DNA of 64,000 nt. Source: Methanosarcina acetivorans C2A (GTDB lineage: Archaea; Halobacteriota; Methanosarcinia; Methanosarcinales; Methanosarcinaceae). The stretch spans positions 5,394,001 to 5,458,000 of the forward strand of contig NC_003552.1 of NCBI RefSeq assembly GCF_000007345.1, read 5' to 3'. The notes beneath the pieces are model-generated. The model had not been told where the DNA came from. It searched no databases and saw only the letters and a list, made by a program, of their open reading frames with translations. A program made the position numbers and the translations under genes. Shown piece by piece: positions 9,498 through 19,605 of the stretch (its first letter is position 1; each line of letters begins with the position of its first letter).

Positions 9498-9821
9498 AAA
9501 CGCATAAAAACCCTTTATTTTTCTACGGGCAGATCCCGGAGCTCTAAAGTAATCAGGACTCCGGGATATCCTGTCCCTGTTCATATTTTCCTTAACTTTG
9601 CCAGGAAGGGTCCTCTTAGAGATGAGGAAATCCGAAACCAGGCCTCTAACAGGCTGTCAGTTCAGAAGATTCGATCCGGGCAAGGGATTCAGTAAAACCC
9701 ATAAGGGCAGCTTATTCATTACGACACTTATTGAATTTATTCAAATTAACAAATTCTGGGATAACTAAGCTAAGTATGTTCAGTTGAGTAAATCTTAAAC
9801 TTTTTTAGAGGAGGTTAAGAT
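9498..9821. other. Spacer between mtaA and the RamA-like gene
   Basis: 324 bp containing one hairpin (9534-9566) and otherwise no visible gene. The region just before 9822 is A+T-rich and ends in gaggaggttaag, a strong ribosome binding site. Confidence 0.5.
9534..9566 (+). terminator. Hairpin downstream of mtaA
   Basis: Perfect 8-bp inverted repeat tcccggag/ctccggga with a 17-nt loop, 36 nt after the mtaA stop codon. There is no T-tract directly after it, so it may be a 3' processing or stability element rather than a true terminator. Confidence 0.4.
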
Positions 9822-11441
9822 ATGAGAACAGGAGTTGCAATTGACCTGGGCACAAGCGGATTCAGGGCCCAGAAAATTGACCTGGAAAGCGGCGAGATTA
9901 AGAAAACCGTGATAACTCTCCGGAACCCTCTGCCGGGAGCAAATGTAATGGACCACCTTGACTTCGCAATCCACTACGGACTTGACAAAGCTCATGGACT
10001 CTCAGCAACAGCGGTCAAAAATATCCTTACGGAACTCGGAGTAGAGCCCGAAGAGATGGAGAAGTTCTCAATTTGCGGAAACCCTATCCAGCTTTCTATC
10101 TTCCAGGGAATTCCTATCGAAGACCTGGCATACGCAGGCGAGCGTAAGAAGCAGAAGTATCACATTGAAGAACAGAACAGAGATTCCAGGGTAGTCCCTC
10201 TTGCTGAAATTGTGGGATTTGAAGATTTTAAGAACTGCAAATTGTTTGTGCCTCCTGCCATTAAACACGAGGTCGGAGCCGACGCACTTGCCCTTATAGT
10301 TAAGGCAGGCATGGTTGAGAGCGATGAAGTCGCAATCGCTACGGACTACGGGACAAACGCCGAAATGGCCCTGAAATCAAACGGGATTATTTACACCGGA
10401 TCGGCTGCTGCCGGACCTGCTCTCGAAGGACAGGAAATCGAATACGGATCCATTGCCTCCCCGCACACAATCTGTGACGTCGAATTTGAAGGAGAGAACC
10501 TGCGCTGTTATGTGCTCGACAGAGACATGAAAACAACCATGGGAGACCTTGTAAACCCTAAGACCGGAGAGGTTGTGGAAAAGGGAGAGGTCACTGCAAA
10601 AGGCATCACAGGGACAGGAGTTATTGCCCTAATCGAAGCCGGGATGAGGAACAAACTGATAGTTCTTCCGAAAATTCAGACCCCTGAAAAAATTATTTAC
10701 CTCCAGAACGGGATAAAGTTCACCGAAAAAGACCTTATCGCTGCCGGAAGAGCCATAGGAGCCCTCCGGGCAGGGCACATTACGCTCTGTGCAGCTGCTG
10801 GCATTGAAATGGAAGACCTCAAGGTAGCCCATATGTCAGGAGCTGCCGGGACCTACATGGATGCTGCAAAAGCCCACCAGGTAGGAATGATCCCGTACAA
10901 TGCTAATTATGTCTCCCAGATCGGAAACACCTCCCTGACCGTTGCCAGGGAAATCCTGCTTTCCGAAGACAGGCTCTGGGAACTGCAGGCAATTGCAAAG
11001 GAAATCGTGGGAACGCATGTGATGTTTGCAACCTCCGAAGCCTTTAAGGAAGCTTATCTGCTGGAACTTGCCTACTGGAACGAGGGTATGGCATTCAAGA
11101 TGCTCCAGAAGTTCCTGAAAAAGAAAAAACTCCCGATGATCAGCGAACCTTCAACTATCCTGAAAATCGACCGCCAGGTCGAAAGGGATATTCCGGAACT
11201 TGGAGAAGAAGGACTTGAAGTGCTCGAAAAAGTCGGGACCTACCTTACCATGGTCATTGAGGATTGCCAGGGCTGCAAGAAATGTGTAAAGGTATGTCCT
11301 AACGGAGCTCTTAGAACGGAGGACAGCGGGCTTGTGAAAATAAGGACCGACCTCTGTGACGGAGCAAATTGCCAGCGCTGCCTGCATGCCTGCCCTGACG
11401 ACAGATTCAAATGGGAAAACCTGACCGTTGCAGGACTCTGA
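9822..11441 (+). CDS. RamA-like reductive activator of corrinoid methyltransferases
   Basis: 539-residue ASKHA-type ATPase with a C-terminal ferredoxin domain. The N-terminus (VAIDLGTSGFRAQKIDL) is the phosphate-1 loop of the fold; the DUF4445-type core follows (ATDYGTNAEMAL near 170, GAAGTYMDAAKA near 345). Residues about 485-530 hold two [4Fe-4S] sites: CQGCKKCVKVCP and CDGANCQRCLHACP. M. barkeri RamA reduces inactive Co(II) corrinoid to Co(I) in an ATP-dependent step for methylamine methyltransferases. Position next to mtaA1 suggests the methanol-side counterpart (I recall the name ramM for the M. acetivorans gene, unverified). Start has gaggaggt upstream. Confidence 0.88.
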   Translation: MRTGVAIDLGTSGFRAQKIDLESGEIKKTVITLRNPLPGANVMDHLDFAIHYGLDKAHGLSATAVKNILTELGVEPEEMEKFSICGNPIQLSIFQGIPIEDLAYAGERKKQKYHIEEQNRDSRVVPLAEIVGFEDFKNCKLFVPPAIKHEVGADALALIVKAGMVESDEVAIATDYGTNAEMALKSNGIIYTGSAAAGPALEGQEIEYGSIASPHTICDVEFEGENLRCYVLDRDMKTTMGDLVNPKTGEVVEKGEVTAKGITGTGVIALIEAGMRNKLIVLPKIQTPEKIIYLQNGIKFTEKDLIAAGRAIGALRAGHITLCAAAGIEMEDLKVAHMSGAAGTYMDAAKAHQVGMIPYNANYVSQIGNTSLTVAREILLSEDRLWELQAIAKEIVGTHVMFATSEAFKEAYLLELAYWNEGMAFKMLQKFLKKKKLPMISEPSTILKIDRQVERDIPELGEEGLEVLEKVGTYLTMVIEDCQGCKKCVKVCPNGALRTEDSGLVKIRTDLCDGANCQRCLHACPDDRFKWENLTVAGL

Positions 11442-12277
11442 TAGAAAATAAAAACAATTAATAAACGAAAAAAAGAGGAAAGCCCGTGAACTGAAGTTTG
11501 TGGACTTTCTGCTTCACATTTCAGAGTGCAGTTCTTAAGAATTAGAGTGCAGTTCTTAAGAAAGATTCCTCTTTCAAAGTATCCGGCTCCAATCAAGTCT
11601 GATCCTGAGTAAATTTCGGATAGTATTGCGGATATTGTATTTGCGCCACGTATTACAGTTTTGATTTTCGCTAGTTTTAATTTTTCAGTTCTGTTTTCTA
11701 TTTCTGCTCTTTTGAGTTCATGCTTGGATATCGATACACTTACAGCCCTGATATTTTTCTTTTTCAGTGCTTACTAACATACTGCAATGTGATCCAGCTT
11801 ACTGCATTTTGACAATAATTAAGAATCCAAGCATCTGTATCACAGAAATATTTGGGCATATACCAATAAATTTTTTATTAATACCAAAATTAGAAAGAAA
11901 TACACGAATGAAAGAATGAAATGGTAGACAGAAAGAGAAGAGAAAAAAATTAGAGAATAGAGAAAAGATATAAATCATACAGAGTAGCACCCAGATACAT
12001 CAGGAGTTGATTTTGACATAAAGAACTGCATAATACAAAAAATCCAGAATAGTTGCAATAATTTTGCCTTATACCAAAAAAGTATTAGGGATATTAATAA
12101 AAAAGATAATTAAGCCGTTAAAAAATATTTTTATACATACCAAATTAGAGATAAAGAAATATACTATGAAGATAGAGAAGTAAAAGTTTAAATTTCCCAT
12201 AAAAAATTGCGGAGATTTAGGTTTCTCATAAAGATAAAAAACAGCAAGTAAAAAATGGAAGAAAAAGAGGACAAAAA
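11442..12277. other. Long A+T-rich leader region before the first cobW
   Basis: 836 bp. Near the left end is a two-copy 21-bp tandem repeat (11523-11562). From about 11780 the sequence is very A+T-rich. The segment 12120-12240 resembles 14250-14340 before the second cobW copy (shared pieces such as gagata-aga-aatatact and agatagagaag/gaatagaaaag), as expected if gene and leader were duplicated together. No gene is seen. Confidence 0.5.
11523..11562. repeat. Two-copy 21-bp tandem repeat
   Basis: agagtgcagttcttaagaa occurs at 11523 and again at 11544. Each copy contains the palindrome cttaag. It lies just downstream of the RamA-like gene. Confidence 0.8.
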
Positions 12278-13747
12278 ATGGACGTAATTGTTGTTGGTGG
12301 TTTCCTGGGAAGCGGGAAGACCACAACTGTCATTAATATGGGTAAATACCTGGCAGAAAAAGGAAAAAAAATTGCCATCATTGTGAATGAGATAGGAGAA
12401 ATAGGGATTGATGGGGATATAATTAAGAAATTCGGATTTGATACCAAAGAGATCACAAGCGGATGTATATGCTGTACCCTGAAAATGGGGTTGAGAACAA
12501 CAGTCGATACTCTCATGAAAGAGTATAAGCCCGATATCCTGATGATCGAACCTACAGGTATTGCTTTTCCAAACTCCATTAAAAACGAATTCAAGCTAAT
12601 GAACCTAGGTGAAGAAGTTAAAGTTGCTCCCCTGGTAACTCTGATCGACGGCAGCCGCTTCAAACACCTGATGAAAGAAATAAAGGATTTCGCCATGAGG
12701 CAAATCATAGACGCTGAGATTCTGGGCATAAACAAGGTGGATCTTATAGACTCACTTCAGATCCCCATTCTTGAAGTTTCAGTCCAGCAACTTAACCCAA
12801 CAGCCAAGGTAGTCTTACTTTCAGGAAAAGACACCGGAGAAAAGTTTGAAAACTTCATACAACTGGTTCTTCCAGGAGTAAAGGATATTCCAAATAAAAC
12901 CAAAAAGACAGAGGAAGAGACCGAACCCACACAACAGGATTTTGAAAACTCAAACGACACCTGTGGAGTTGATGGTTCTGAAGAGAACTCCTCAAATGTT
13001 CCATATAATCATGGCGATTCTTTCAAGCATACCGTTGGCAGTTATTCTGTAGAGTATTCCTTAAAAGGCGGCAGAGACCTTAGCGAGGAAACTGCAAGAA
13101 TCATTACAACTGAAATAATGAATAAAATAAAAGAAAAGGCCCTTAAACTTAATCCGGAATTTTTGGGGCATATTAAGCTCTTCCTCGATAACGGATCAGA
13201 AACAGTGAAACAGAGCATTACAATATATAACGAAGAGCCGCAAGAAGATCTTTTCAAATCGAATGATGGAGCTACCCCGACATTTAAAGTTCTTTCTGCG
13301 GTTTCAAAAGTCGAAAAAGAAGTTCTTAAAAATGCAGTAAGCAGTTCAGTGCAAGAAACATTTGAAAAAATGGGAATAGAGATTCAGCAGATCAAACACA
13401 GCCATGATCATGAACATCACCATGGACACGATCATCACCAAGGACACGATCATCACCAAGGACATGATGAGGAAGATGAAGACTGTCATCATGGACAGAA
13501 ACATCACCGTGAGCAGCATCACCACGCCGATGAGGAAGAATATCATGAAGAAGAAAATGACCACGAAGAACACGAGCACTACGGGAATGATCATCACCAT
13601 AAACACGACCATATAAGGAAGCATGGTTATGGAGAACAAGAACATGAGCATGATGTAGTTCATGATTGTTGCTGCCACGAATGTGATCACCATAAGCATT
13701 ATGTACACGAAAATTATGAGCCTCAAAAGCCTCATAAATTAAAATAA
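12278..13747 (+). CDS. CobW/COG0523 GTPase with long His-rich tail
   Basis: 489-residue G3E-family P-loop GTPase. Walker A is GGFLGSGKTTT (about 7-17), the metal-binding motif is SGCICCTL (about 62-69), the Asp/Glu motif is MIEPTGIA, and the base-recognition motif NKVD is near 150. A CobW C-terminal domain follows (about 260-360). The last 120 residues are His/Asp/Glu-rich (HDHHQGHDHHQGHD and similar), a likely Zn2+, Ni2+ or Co2+ store. COG0523 proteins act as metallochaperones, for example ZNG1 for zinc. The gene lies between mtaA1-ramA and mtsF, so methyltransferase metallation is a reasonable but unproved role. Paralogue of the next gene. Confidence 0.85.
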   Translation: MDVIVVGGFLGSGKTTTVINMGKYLAEKGKKIAIIVNEIGEIGIDGDIIKKFGFDTKEITSGCICCTLKMGLRTTVDTLMKEYKPDILMIEPTGIAFPNSIKNEFKLMNLGEEVKVAPLVTLIDGSRFKHLMKEIKDFAMRQIIDAEILGINKVDLIDSLQIPILEVSVQQLNPTAKVVLLSGKDTGEKFENFIQLVLPGVKDIPNKTKKTEEETEPTQQDFENSNDTCGVDGSEENSSNVPYNHGDSFKHTVGSYSVEYSLKGGRDLSEETARIITTEIMNKIKEKALKLNPEFLGHIKLFLDNGSETVKQSITIYNEEPQEDLFKSNDGATPTFKVLSAVSKVEKEVLKNAVSSSVQETFEKMGIEIQQIKHSHDHEHHHGHDHHQGHDHHQGHDEEDEDCHHGQKHHREQHHHADEEEYHEEENDHEEHEHYGNDHHHKHDHIRKHGYGEQEHEHDVVHDCCCHECDHHKHYVHENYEPQKPHKLK

Positions 13748-14422
13748 AAAGATCTGGCTGAGGGATAATTCTCGACGCCACCGTTTCAGAAAAACAATGC
13801 CTTGCTTCAGAGTCTTTGCCTGATTTCAAAAAATAATTCCATGAGGGATTACAACTTAACTACTGGTATGCTTACCAGTCATGTGAAACCCGATGTATTT
13901 AAGATTTAACCTCCAAAAACACAGGTGGTTTCCGCATTAAGGCTTTCTCCAGACCCTTGACGTGGAACCACCATATATCCTTAACCACCATATATCTCTA
14001 ATATGAGTGTTTGTAATATGCCTAGATTCTTTGATGTTTTGTGCTTTTCTGTACTAACATAGTCACACCAAATAGCTGCTTGTAATAAGCCTGGATTCTT
14101 TGATGTTTTGTGCTTTTCTGTACTAACATAGTCATACCAAATAGCTGCACCCATTATGCTTGCAACTGCAGGCTCTTTTTAACGTTATTTTTGAGCGTCC
14201 GCAGAGTTCAATCCGAATCTATGACGTCTTAACATGGATATCACCTTTTTTCATCTGCAAGCACTTTTTTATAAGGAGGGATATAGAGATAGAAAAATAT
14301 ACTTTGAGAATAGAAAAGTTGACACTTATATTTCTGAATTAAAAGCAGGATTTTACACTACATATTATGAACATCAAAAAAATGACGATAGTAATAAAGT
14401 AGCAGAAAACGGAGGAAAGAAA
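13748..14422. other. Spacer between the two tandem cobW genes
   Basis: 675 bp containing the 69-bp tandem duplication listed separately, a short repeat caccatatat at about 13970-13996, and a leader resembling that of the first cobW. An in-frame extension of the second cobW back to 14234 exists but has no family similarity and no ribosome binding site. Confidence 0.55.
14011..14148. repeat. 69-bp tandem duplication
   Basis: Two adjacent, nearly identical 69-bp units begin ttgtaata at 14011 and 14080, sharing gattctttgatgttttgtgc and ctgtactaacatagtca. They differ at only a few positions, so the duplication is recent. Position is upstream of the second cobW. Confidence 0.85.
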
Positions 14423-15589
14423 GTGGACGTCATTGTTGTTGGAGGTTTCCTGGGAAGCGGGAAGACAACCACCATTATCAATATGGGTAAGTACCTGGCA
14501 GAAAAAGGAAAAAAAGTTGCCATTATTGTAAATGAGATAGGCGAAGTAGGGATTGACGGGGACGTGATCAATAGGTTCGGGTTCGATACCAAGGAGATTA
14601 CAAGCGGATGCATCTGCTGTACCCTGAAAGTCGGGCTGAGGACAACAATGGACCTTCTGACAAAAGAATACAAGCCCGATATCGTGATGATCGAACCCAC
14701 AGGAATTGCGTTCCCGAACGTTATCAGGACTGAAGTCGAACTTATGAATCTTGGAGAAGAGGTAAAAGTTGCCCCCCTTGTGACCCTGATCGACGGCAGC
14801 CGCTTCAAGAATCTGATGAAAGAGGTAAAAGAATTTGCCATGAGGCAGATTATTGATGCCGAAATTCTGGGGATAAACAAGGTGGACCTGATAGAACCTA
14901 TCCGGATCCCGATCATTGAGGCTTCGGTGCAGCAGCTGAACCCCAAAGCCAAGGTGGTTTTGCTTTCAGGAAAGGATACGGGAGAAAGGTTTGAGAATTT
15001 CATGCAGCTTGTTCTTCCTGAGATCAAAGAAAATCAGGAAAAAACTCAGGTAACCACCCAGAAAGAAAAACCCGTACCTTCTGAAGTTCAGGAAACCGAG
15101 GATTCCATCAAAGCTTCCGGGGTTGGCAGCTATGCTGCAGAGTTTGAAATTAAGGATGGAGGCAGCCTGAGCACGGAAGCCGCCAGGAACCTTACTGCGG
15201 AATTAATGAACACAATAAAAGAAAAAGTTCTGAAGCTGAACCCCGAATTTGTAGGACATATCAAACTCTTCCTGGACAACGGGCTGGAAACCGTAAAACA
15301 GAGTGTTACTATCTATTACGAAGAACCCCAGGAAGAGATAATTAAATCAAAAGAAGGTGCTACCCCGACATTCAAAATCCTCTCCGCTGTTTCAAACGTT
15401 GAGAAGGAAGCTCTGAAAGATTCTGTGAACAGTTCGGTACACGAAACCTTTGAGAAAAAGGGAATGGATGTACATAAAGTCGAAAATGGACATGGTCACG
15501 GACATGAGCATCACGGACATGAGCATCACGAACATGAACAGCATGAACATGTACAGAGAATCACGGGAATTAAAAGCAGAAAAGAGTAA
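14423..15589 (+). CDS. CobW/COG0523 GTPase, short His-rich tail
   Basis: 388-residue paralogue of the upstream GTPase, nearly identical in its first 210 residues: GGFLGSGKTTT, SGCICCTL, MIEPTGIAFP, INKVDL. I start it at GTG 14423 because GGAGG lies seven bases upstream and because this gives VDVIVVGG, aligning with MDVIVVGG of the paralogue. The tail is short (about 20 residues of HGHEHHGHEHHEHEQHEH type) compared with about 120 in the first copy. Expected to bind GTP and a divalent metal and to pass the metal to a client. The client is unknown; a zinc or cobalt methyltransferase component is the contextual guess. Confidence 0.85.
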   Translation: MDVIVVGGFLGSGKTTTIINMGKYLAEKGKKVAIIVNEIGEVGIDGDVINRFGFDTKEITSGCICCTLKVGLRTTMDLLTKEYKPDIVMIEPTGIAFPNVIRTEVELMNLGEEVKVAPLVTLIDGSRFKNLMKEVKEFAMRQIIDAEILGINKVDLIEPIRIPIIEASVQQLNPKAKVVLLSGKDTGERFENFMQLVLPEIKENQEKTQVTTQKEKPVPSEVQETEDSIKASGVGSYAAEFEIKDGGSLSTEAARNLTAELMNTIKEKVLKLNPEFVGHIKLFLDNGLETVKQSVTIYYEEPQEEIIKSKEGATPTFKILSAVSNVEKEALKDSVNSSVHETFEKKGMDVHKVENGHGHGHEHHGHEHHEHEQHEHVQRITGIKSRKE

Positions 15590-15793
15590 GGTAAAAAGAA
15601 TAAGAGAGAAAAAGTAAGAGGGGAAGAAAAATCTCGTAGGGTTAAAAATTTCCCCGCATCTTCTTTATCGAATATTTTATTCCTTAATTTTTTCTTTAAT
15701 TTCTGCATGGCTGCCGAAACCAGAAAATTTCAGTCATAATCCGGATTCCAACAACAGTCTGGGAAATACCAAGAGCTGATGACGTTACGTTTT

Positions 15794-16567
15794 TTAGATG
15801 ATTTTCTCCGAGCGGTCAATGTAATACTGGGCAAGTTCCCTGCCCCATTCCAGAGCACTCGGGGTGAAACTCATGATTTTTCTGTGGTCAAACTCCCCAT
15901 CTTTTCCAAAGAGCTTCAATAACATGAAGTTGTCCGAAACCATGAAGGAAGAAGGCCTTACCTTACCGGAGTAAATGTAAAGAGAAACCCCGTTTTTCAA
16001 GCAGGTATTATATTCGTCTTCAAAGTCGTTTTTCATCCTGTTATAGACCTTTTCATCAAGGATAAGATGTACATCAGCCCCGTTTTCTGCACAATCGGCC
16101 TGAATTGCGGGGCAATCGGGGCAGAAATAAGAATAAAAGGACGTAAGGTTTTTAGAGCTGTAAAGCCTTTCCCGCAATTGCTTTGGGAATTCAAAGAGAT
16201 GGTCCAGATCAGGTTCTTCCAGAGTACATTTCCCAAGCATGTCTATCTTCTGTATCAGGTGCCTCGGAATCGGGGATCTGTCATGTTTTGACCAGTAGTC
16301 TTTATTTCCATCAAAAACATTCAGAAGAGAAGTAAGCGGGAGCATCTTTTCAACGATAACCTCTCCGATATCCGAGAGTTCGTAGGCACTTCCTTTCTGC
16401 ACGATTATATCCATATCCTTCAGTTTTTTTATCTGTGGCATCACCGCACATGCCTTTACATTAAGAGTATCCTTGATCTCATCAATATACATCGGCCCAT
16501 TAGCTAACTGAATAAGGAGATTCTTTCTTTTTTCAGAGAAGAAAATCAAGTCTATAAGGGAACTCAT
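15794..16567 (-). CDS. msrC: Msr-type regulator divergent from mtsF
   Basis: 257-residue Msr family regulator: winged helix (about 1-75, MSSLIDLIFFSEKRK start) plus DUF1724/FilR1 domain ending MSFTPSALEWGRELAQYYID. The open frame extends eight codons further to 16591, but starting at 16567 aligns with the sister regulators. It is divergent from mtsF with a 1.1-kb gap. In M. acetivorans the regulator upstream of mtsF is MsrC, reported as an activator of mtsF with cross-effects on another mts gene; I identify it by position and family. It may sense substrate or sulfide state, but no ligand site can be read from sequence. Confidence 0.82.
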   Translation of the reverse strand: MSSLIDLIFFSEKRKNLLIQLANGPMYIDEIKDTLNVKACAVMPQIKKLKDMDIIVQKGSAYELSDIGEVIVEKMLPLTSLLNVFDGNKDYWSKHDRSPIPRHLIQKIDMLGKCTLEEPDLDHLFEFPKQLRERLYSSKNLTSFYSYFCPDCPAIQADCAENGADVHLILDEKVYNRMKNDFEDEYNTCLKNGVSLYIYSGKVRPSSFMVSDNFMLLKLFGKDGEFDHRKIMSFTPSALEWGRELAQYYIDRSEKII

Positions 16568-17709
16568 GTTTATCAGCTTCCAACCATGCATCTGTTATGT
16601 TAAGACGAACTACCGTTTTCCGGAGTTTTACCCAAAAACCCGCCTCGTCCTCCGGGAAGGATAGCTTTAACATTTAGCCAAGAGCATTAATGGATAAATC
16701 CAGTATTTTGCCAGGATTCACTATACGACCTGGAAATTAAGGGTTTTGAAACCAGCTCTTGTGATAGTACCTCTACATTAAAGAATGGTTCTTGACACAT
16801 CCTTAACATGAAATAGGATCTAAAAGTGAAAAACTTCTTTAGATCAAAACCATATCAATTATATTACAAGTATTATATTTAAATTTTGATTCTGATCGGT
16901 ATAATAAAAACGAGAGATATTATATTTAAATTATCATAATAAGCAAGAAATCAAAAGATATAAAACGAAAGTCAGAGATATTTTACGGTTTTCGTATACT
17001 GAGAGACAAAATGCCTGTTTTGACACTGACTAATATAAAATTCAATGGATTCAAAAGGATGGATCAGCGGGCTGATAGATGATCAATGGACAGAGAGACG
17101 ACCGTAACTTTTCAACCCGCGATTCTCCGAACAATACCCTCAAATTTTCAATGCCCTCTATTTTTTACATCCACCCTCAAAAATTAGCAGGTACTATTTT
17201 CCCAGAGATATGGGGTTTTCCAACCCCCGAATAAAAACTTCATGCTTGCAAAAAGGCCGAGAACGCAAAAGCTAAAGAAACAACAAATTTCCCCCTGGTT
17301 CTAAAATTAGAAGTCTAGTAAAAATCCATTCCACGCAAAATATAAAGAAAACTATATTTTTCCGGGAGGGAAAAAAATGCCCCTGAATCAAAAAACACTG
17401 TCGGTTAAGCTATATACCATAGAGTCAATCTGTCATTAGTGACCATTTAAACCTGAAAGAAAGAAAAACCTGTACTGGATTCAGGGAAAAATCCCAGTTT
17501 GTACCGCGGCTGAAGATGCTGATTTCCGGGAAAAAAATCAATTTTCAGGAAAAATGGTCATTTTGTGGATTAAGGAGTATTATTAGTGGATTTAGAGAAT
17601 TGACGGGCTGTGGAACCCGTTAAAGACCTAAGCAAAAACAGATAGAGATCTGGAGAAAACAGGCAAAAAACTGGTTGTCCGGATTCTAATAAAAAAAGGA
17701 GATTTTTTA
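16568..17709. other. Long msrC-mtsF divergent control region
   Basis: 1142 bp without a credible gene. It contains several TATA-like blocks and a direct repeat tattatatttaaatt at 16871-16885 and 16918-16932. A strong ribosome binding site (aaaggagat) precedes mtsF. Long untranslated leaders are known for Methanosarcina methyltransferase transcripts, so much of 17000-17709 may be mtsF 5' UTR. Confidence 0.5.
16871..16932. promoter_or_regulatory. Direct repeat tattatatttaaatt, 47-bp spacing
   Basis: Two perfect 15-bp copies lie in the divergent msrC-mtsF region. Each contains a TATA-like core, so they may be two promoter elements, or a repeated regulator site. There is no direct evidence for either. 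Confidence 0.35.
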
Positions 17710-19605
17710 ATGGCAAAAGAAGATATTCTGAATACTTTAGCTGATGCTGTCGTTGATGGTGACGACGAACTTGCAGAAGAATTCGCACAAAAAGCCCTTG
17801 ACGAGGAACTCGACGCTTACGAAGCAATCGTTGATGGCCTTGCAAGAGGCATGAAGATCATCAGTGATATGTACGAAAGAGGAGAGGCCTTTGTCCCCAG
17901 CCTTCTGCTCGCAGCAGACGCTATGTATGCCGGGATGGACATCCTCACACCCTACATGAAAGTGGACGGAACTGCAGCCCCCAAGAATGTCATTATCGGT
18001 ACTGTCGAGGGTGACGTGCATGACATCGGAAAGAACCTCGTTAAGACCATGATGACCGCAGCCGGCTTCAACATGATCGACCTTGGCTGTGACGTACCCC
18101 TTGACAAGTTTGCAGAAACTGCAAAGGAAAAGAAAGCTGCAGCCATCTCCATGAGCACACTTATGACCACAACAATGGGCGGCATGGAGACTGTTATTGA
18201 ACAGCTCCAGGAAGAAGGAATCAGAGATTCCCTCATTGTAATGGTCGGTGGTGCACCTATTTCTCAGACTTTCGCAGACAGTGTCGGCGCAGACGGCACG
18301 GCCCTCGATGCAAGCGCAGCAGTCGAGACTCTTACCTCCCTTGTAAGCGAGCTGCCTTCAGACTCCTGGAGCGACTCTGCAATTGCAGCAAGCAAGATGA
18401 AGTATAAGGAAGTTCTCGCACAGAAAAGCGGCAAGGAAAAGGTAGACATCGGCAGAATAACTGCAGAGAAAATAATAGCAGAATTCGACTCCGTGGTCCC
18501 GAAGTTCAATGAAACCATGACCAAGGCAGAAAGGTTTGGTGCTGCCTTCCAGGACAAGAAGGTCGACAGACTCCCTGTAGCACCTCTCGCCTGCGGTGTA
18601 TCCAGAAAGTTCGTGCCCTGCTCTTATGTTGACTACTCTACAAAGGCAGAGAAGTATGCGGATTGTGTCGAAGCAGGCATCAAATACTTCAATATGGATA
18701 CCTTCGTTGGCCTGACCGACCTCTGTGTTGATGCAGCTGACTTCGGTGCAACCATCAGATACCCTGAAGAGGACACACCCGCCGCAACCGGCCACCTTGA
18801 AGACTACGAGAAACTTGAAGTCCCCGAACTTAAGGAAGGTACTCGTGCCTACAACCTGATCCAGGGCAACAAACTTGCAACCGAGAAAGCACATGCTCTC
18901 GACGCACCCATGACGGCCCTGATCGAAGGCCCGATGGTCGCTCTGACCCAGATAATGGGAGCAACCCGTGTCCTTTCCGATCTCAGGACAAACCCTGATG
19001 TTGTACTCAAGGCTCTTGACAAGACTACAGTCTATGTAGAAGAAATCATGAAGGGCATGTTCGAAGAGGCCCAGCCTGACAACCTCTGTATGGTTAACCT
19101 CTGGACAAACAACGTCATCCTCAGCGCTGACGAATACATGAAGTCCGAGGGTCAGGTCATGCAGAACAGGATTGCTCCTCTGTATAAGAAATACAATAAG
19201 CCTGTTGTTATCCACAACTGTGCCGACGCCCCACACTGGGAGCTCATAAACAAATGGAACACCGAGTACTACAGCTATACCTTCTACCCTGATGAGGCCG
19301 GGAAAGGATCCAAGGATCACAAGTACCTGATCAACAACTATGGCAAAGAAACCATGTTCGGTGGAGAAGTCAGTCCGATTGTCTTCCTGGACAACAGCCC
19401 AGAAGGCCTCCAGAAAATGAAGGCAGACACAATTGCCCTTCAGGAGAGCGTCCTGAACACTCTCAAGGAGAACGGTATGCAGTCCAAATACATGATTTCA
19501 ACAGGCTGTGAAGTCCCACCAGGAGCACCCTGTGACTCCATTACTGCCCAGACCTACACCGTGGCAGAAAAGGGTCCGGAGCTCTACAAAAAGATAATCG
19601 GGTAA
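17710..19605 (+). CDS. mtsF: Fused corrinoid protein/methyltransferase for methyl sulfides, MtsF
   Basis: 631-residue fusion. Residues 1-215 are a MtaC-like corrinoid module with cobalt-ligating His104 in DVHDIGKN. Residues about 265-631 are a MtaA/MtbA-like methyltransferase with zinc ligands His502 and Cys504 (IHNCAD) and Cys600 (STGCEV). The protein can therefore carry methyl groups on its own cobamide and pass them to coenzyme M, the reaction proposed for dimethyl sulfide and methanethiol metabolism (also discussed for CO-dependent methyl sulfide formation). Size and layout match the MtsD/F/H family. It is monocistronic, regulated by divergent msrC, and followed by two hairpins. Confidence 0.9.
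   Translation: MAKEDILNTLADAVVDGDDELAEEFAQKALDEELDAYEAIVDGLARGMKIISDMYERGEAFVPSLLLAADAMYAGMDILTPYMKVDGTAAPKNVIIGTVEGDVHDIGKNLVKTMMTAAGFNMIDLGCDVPLDKFAETAKEKKAAAISMSTLMTTTMGGMETVIEQLQEEGIRDSLIVMVGGAPISQTFADSVGADGTALDASAAVETLTSLVSELPSDSWSDSAIAASKMKYKEVLAQKSGKEKVDIGRITAEKIIAEFDSVVPKFNETMTKAERFGAAFQDKKVDRLPVAPLACGVSRKFVPCSYVDYSTKAEKYADCVEAGIKYFNMDTFVGLTDLCVDAADFGATIRYPEEDTPAATGHLEDYEKLEVPELKEGTRAYNLIQGNKLATEKAHALDAPMTALIEGPMVALTQIMGATRVLSDLRTNPDVVLKALDKTTVYVEEIMKGMFEEAQPDNLCMVNLWTNNVILSADEYMKSEGQVMQNRIAPLYKKYNKPVVIHNCADAPHWELINKWNTEYYSYTFYPDEAGKGSKDHKYLINNYGKETMFGGEVSPIVFLDNSPEGLQKMKADTIALQESVLNTLKENGMQSKYMISTGCEVPPGAPCDSITAQTYTVAEKGPELYKKIIG

Noticed and set aside
13346-13829. Minus-strand frames opposite the His-rich tail of the first cobW
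   Set aside because: They are antisense shadows of the His/Asp codons, giving a Met/Val/Ile-rich stretch that looks like membrane helices but has no start signal.
14234-14422. 63-residue N-terminal extension of the second cobW
   Set aside because: The paralogue has none, the residues lack family character, and GTG 14423 has a better ribosome binding site.
18358-19320. Long 320-residue minus-strand frame inside mtsF
   Set aside because: The plus strand encodes a complete conserved enzyme. The antisense frame comes from its codon bias.
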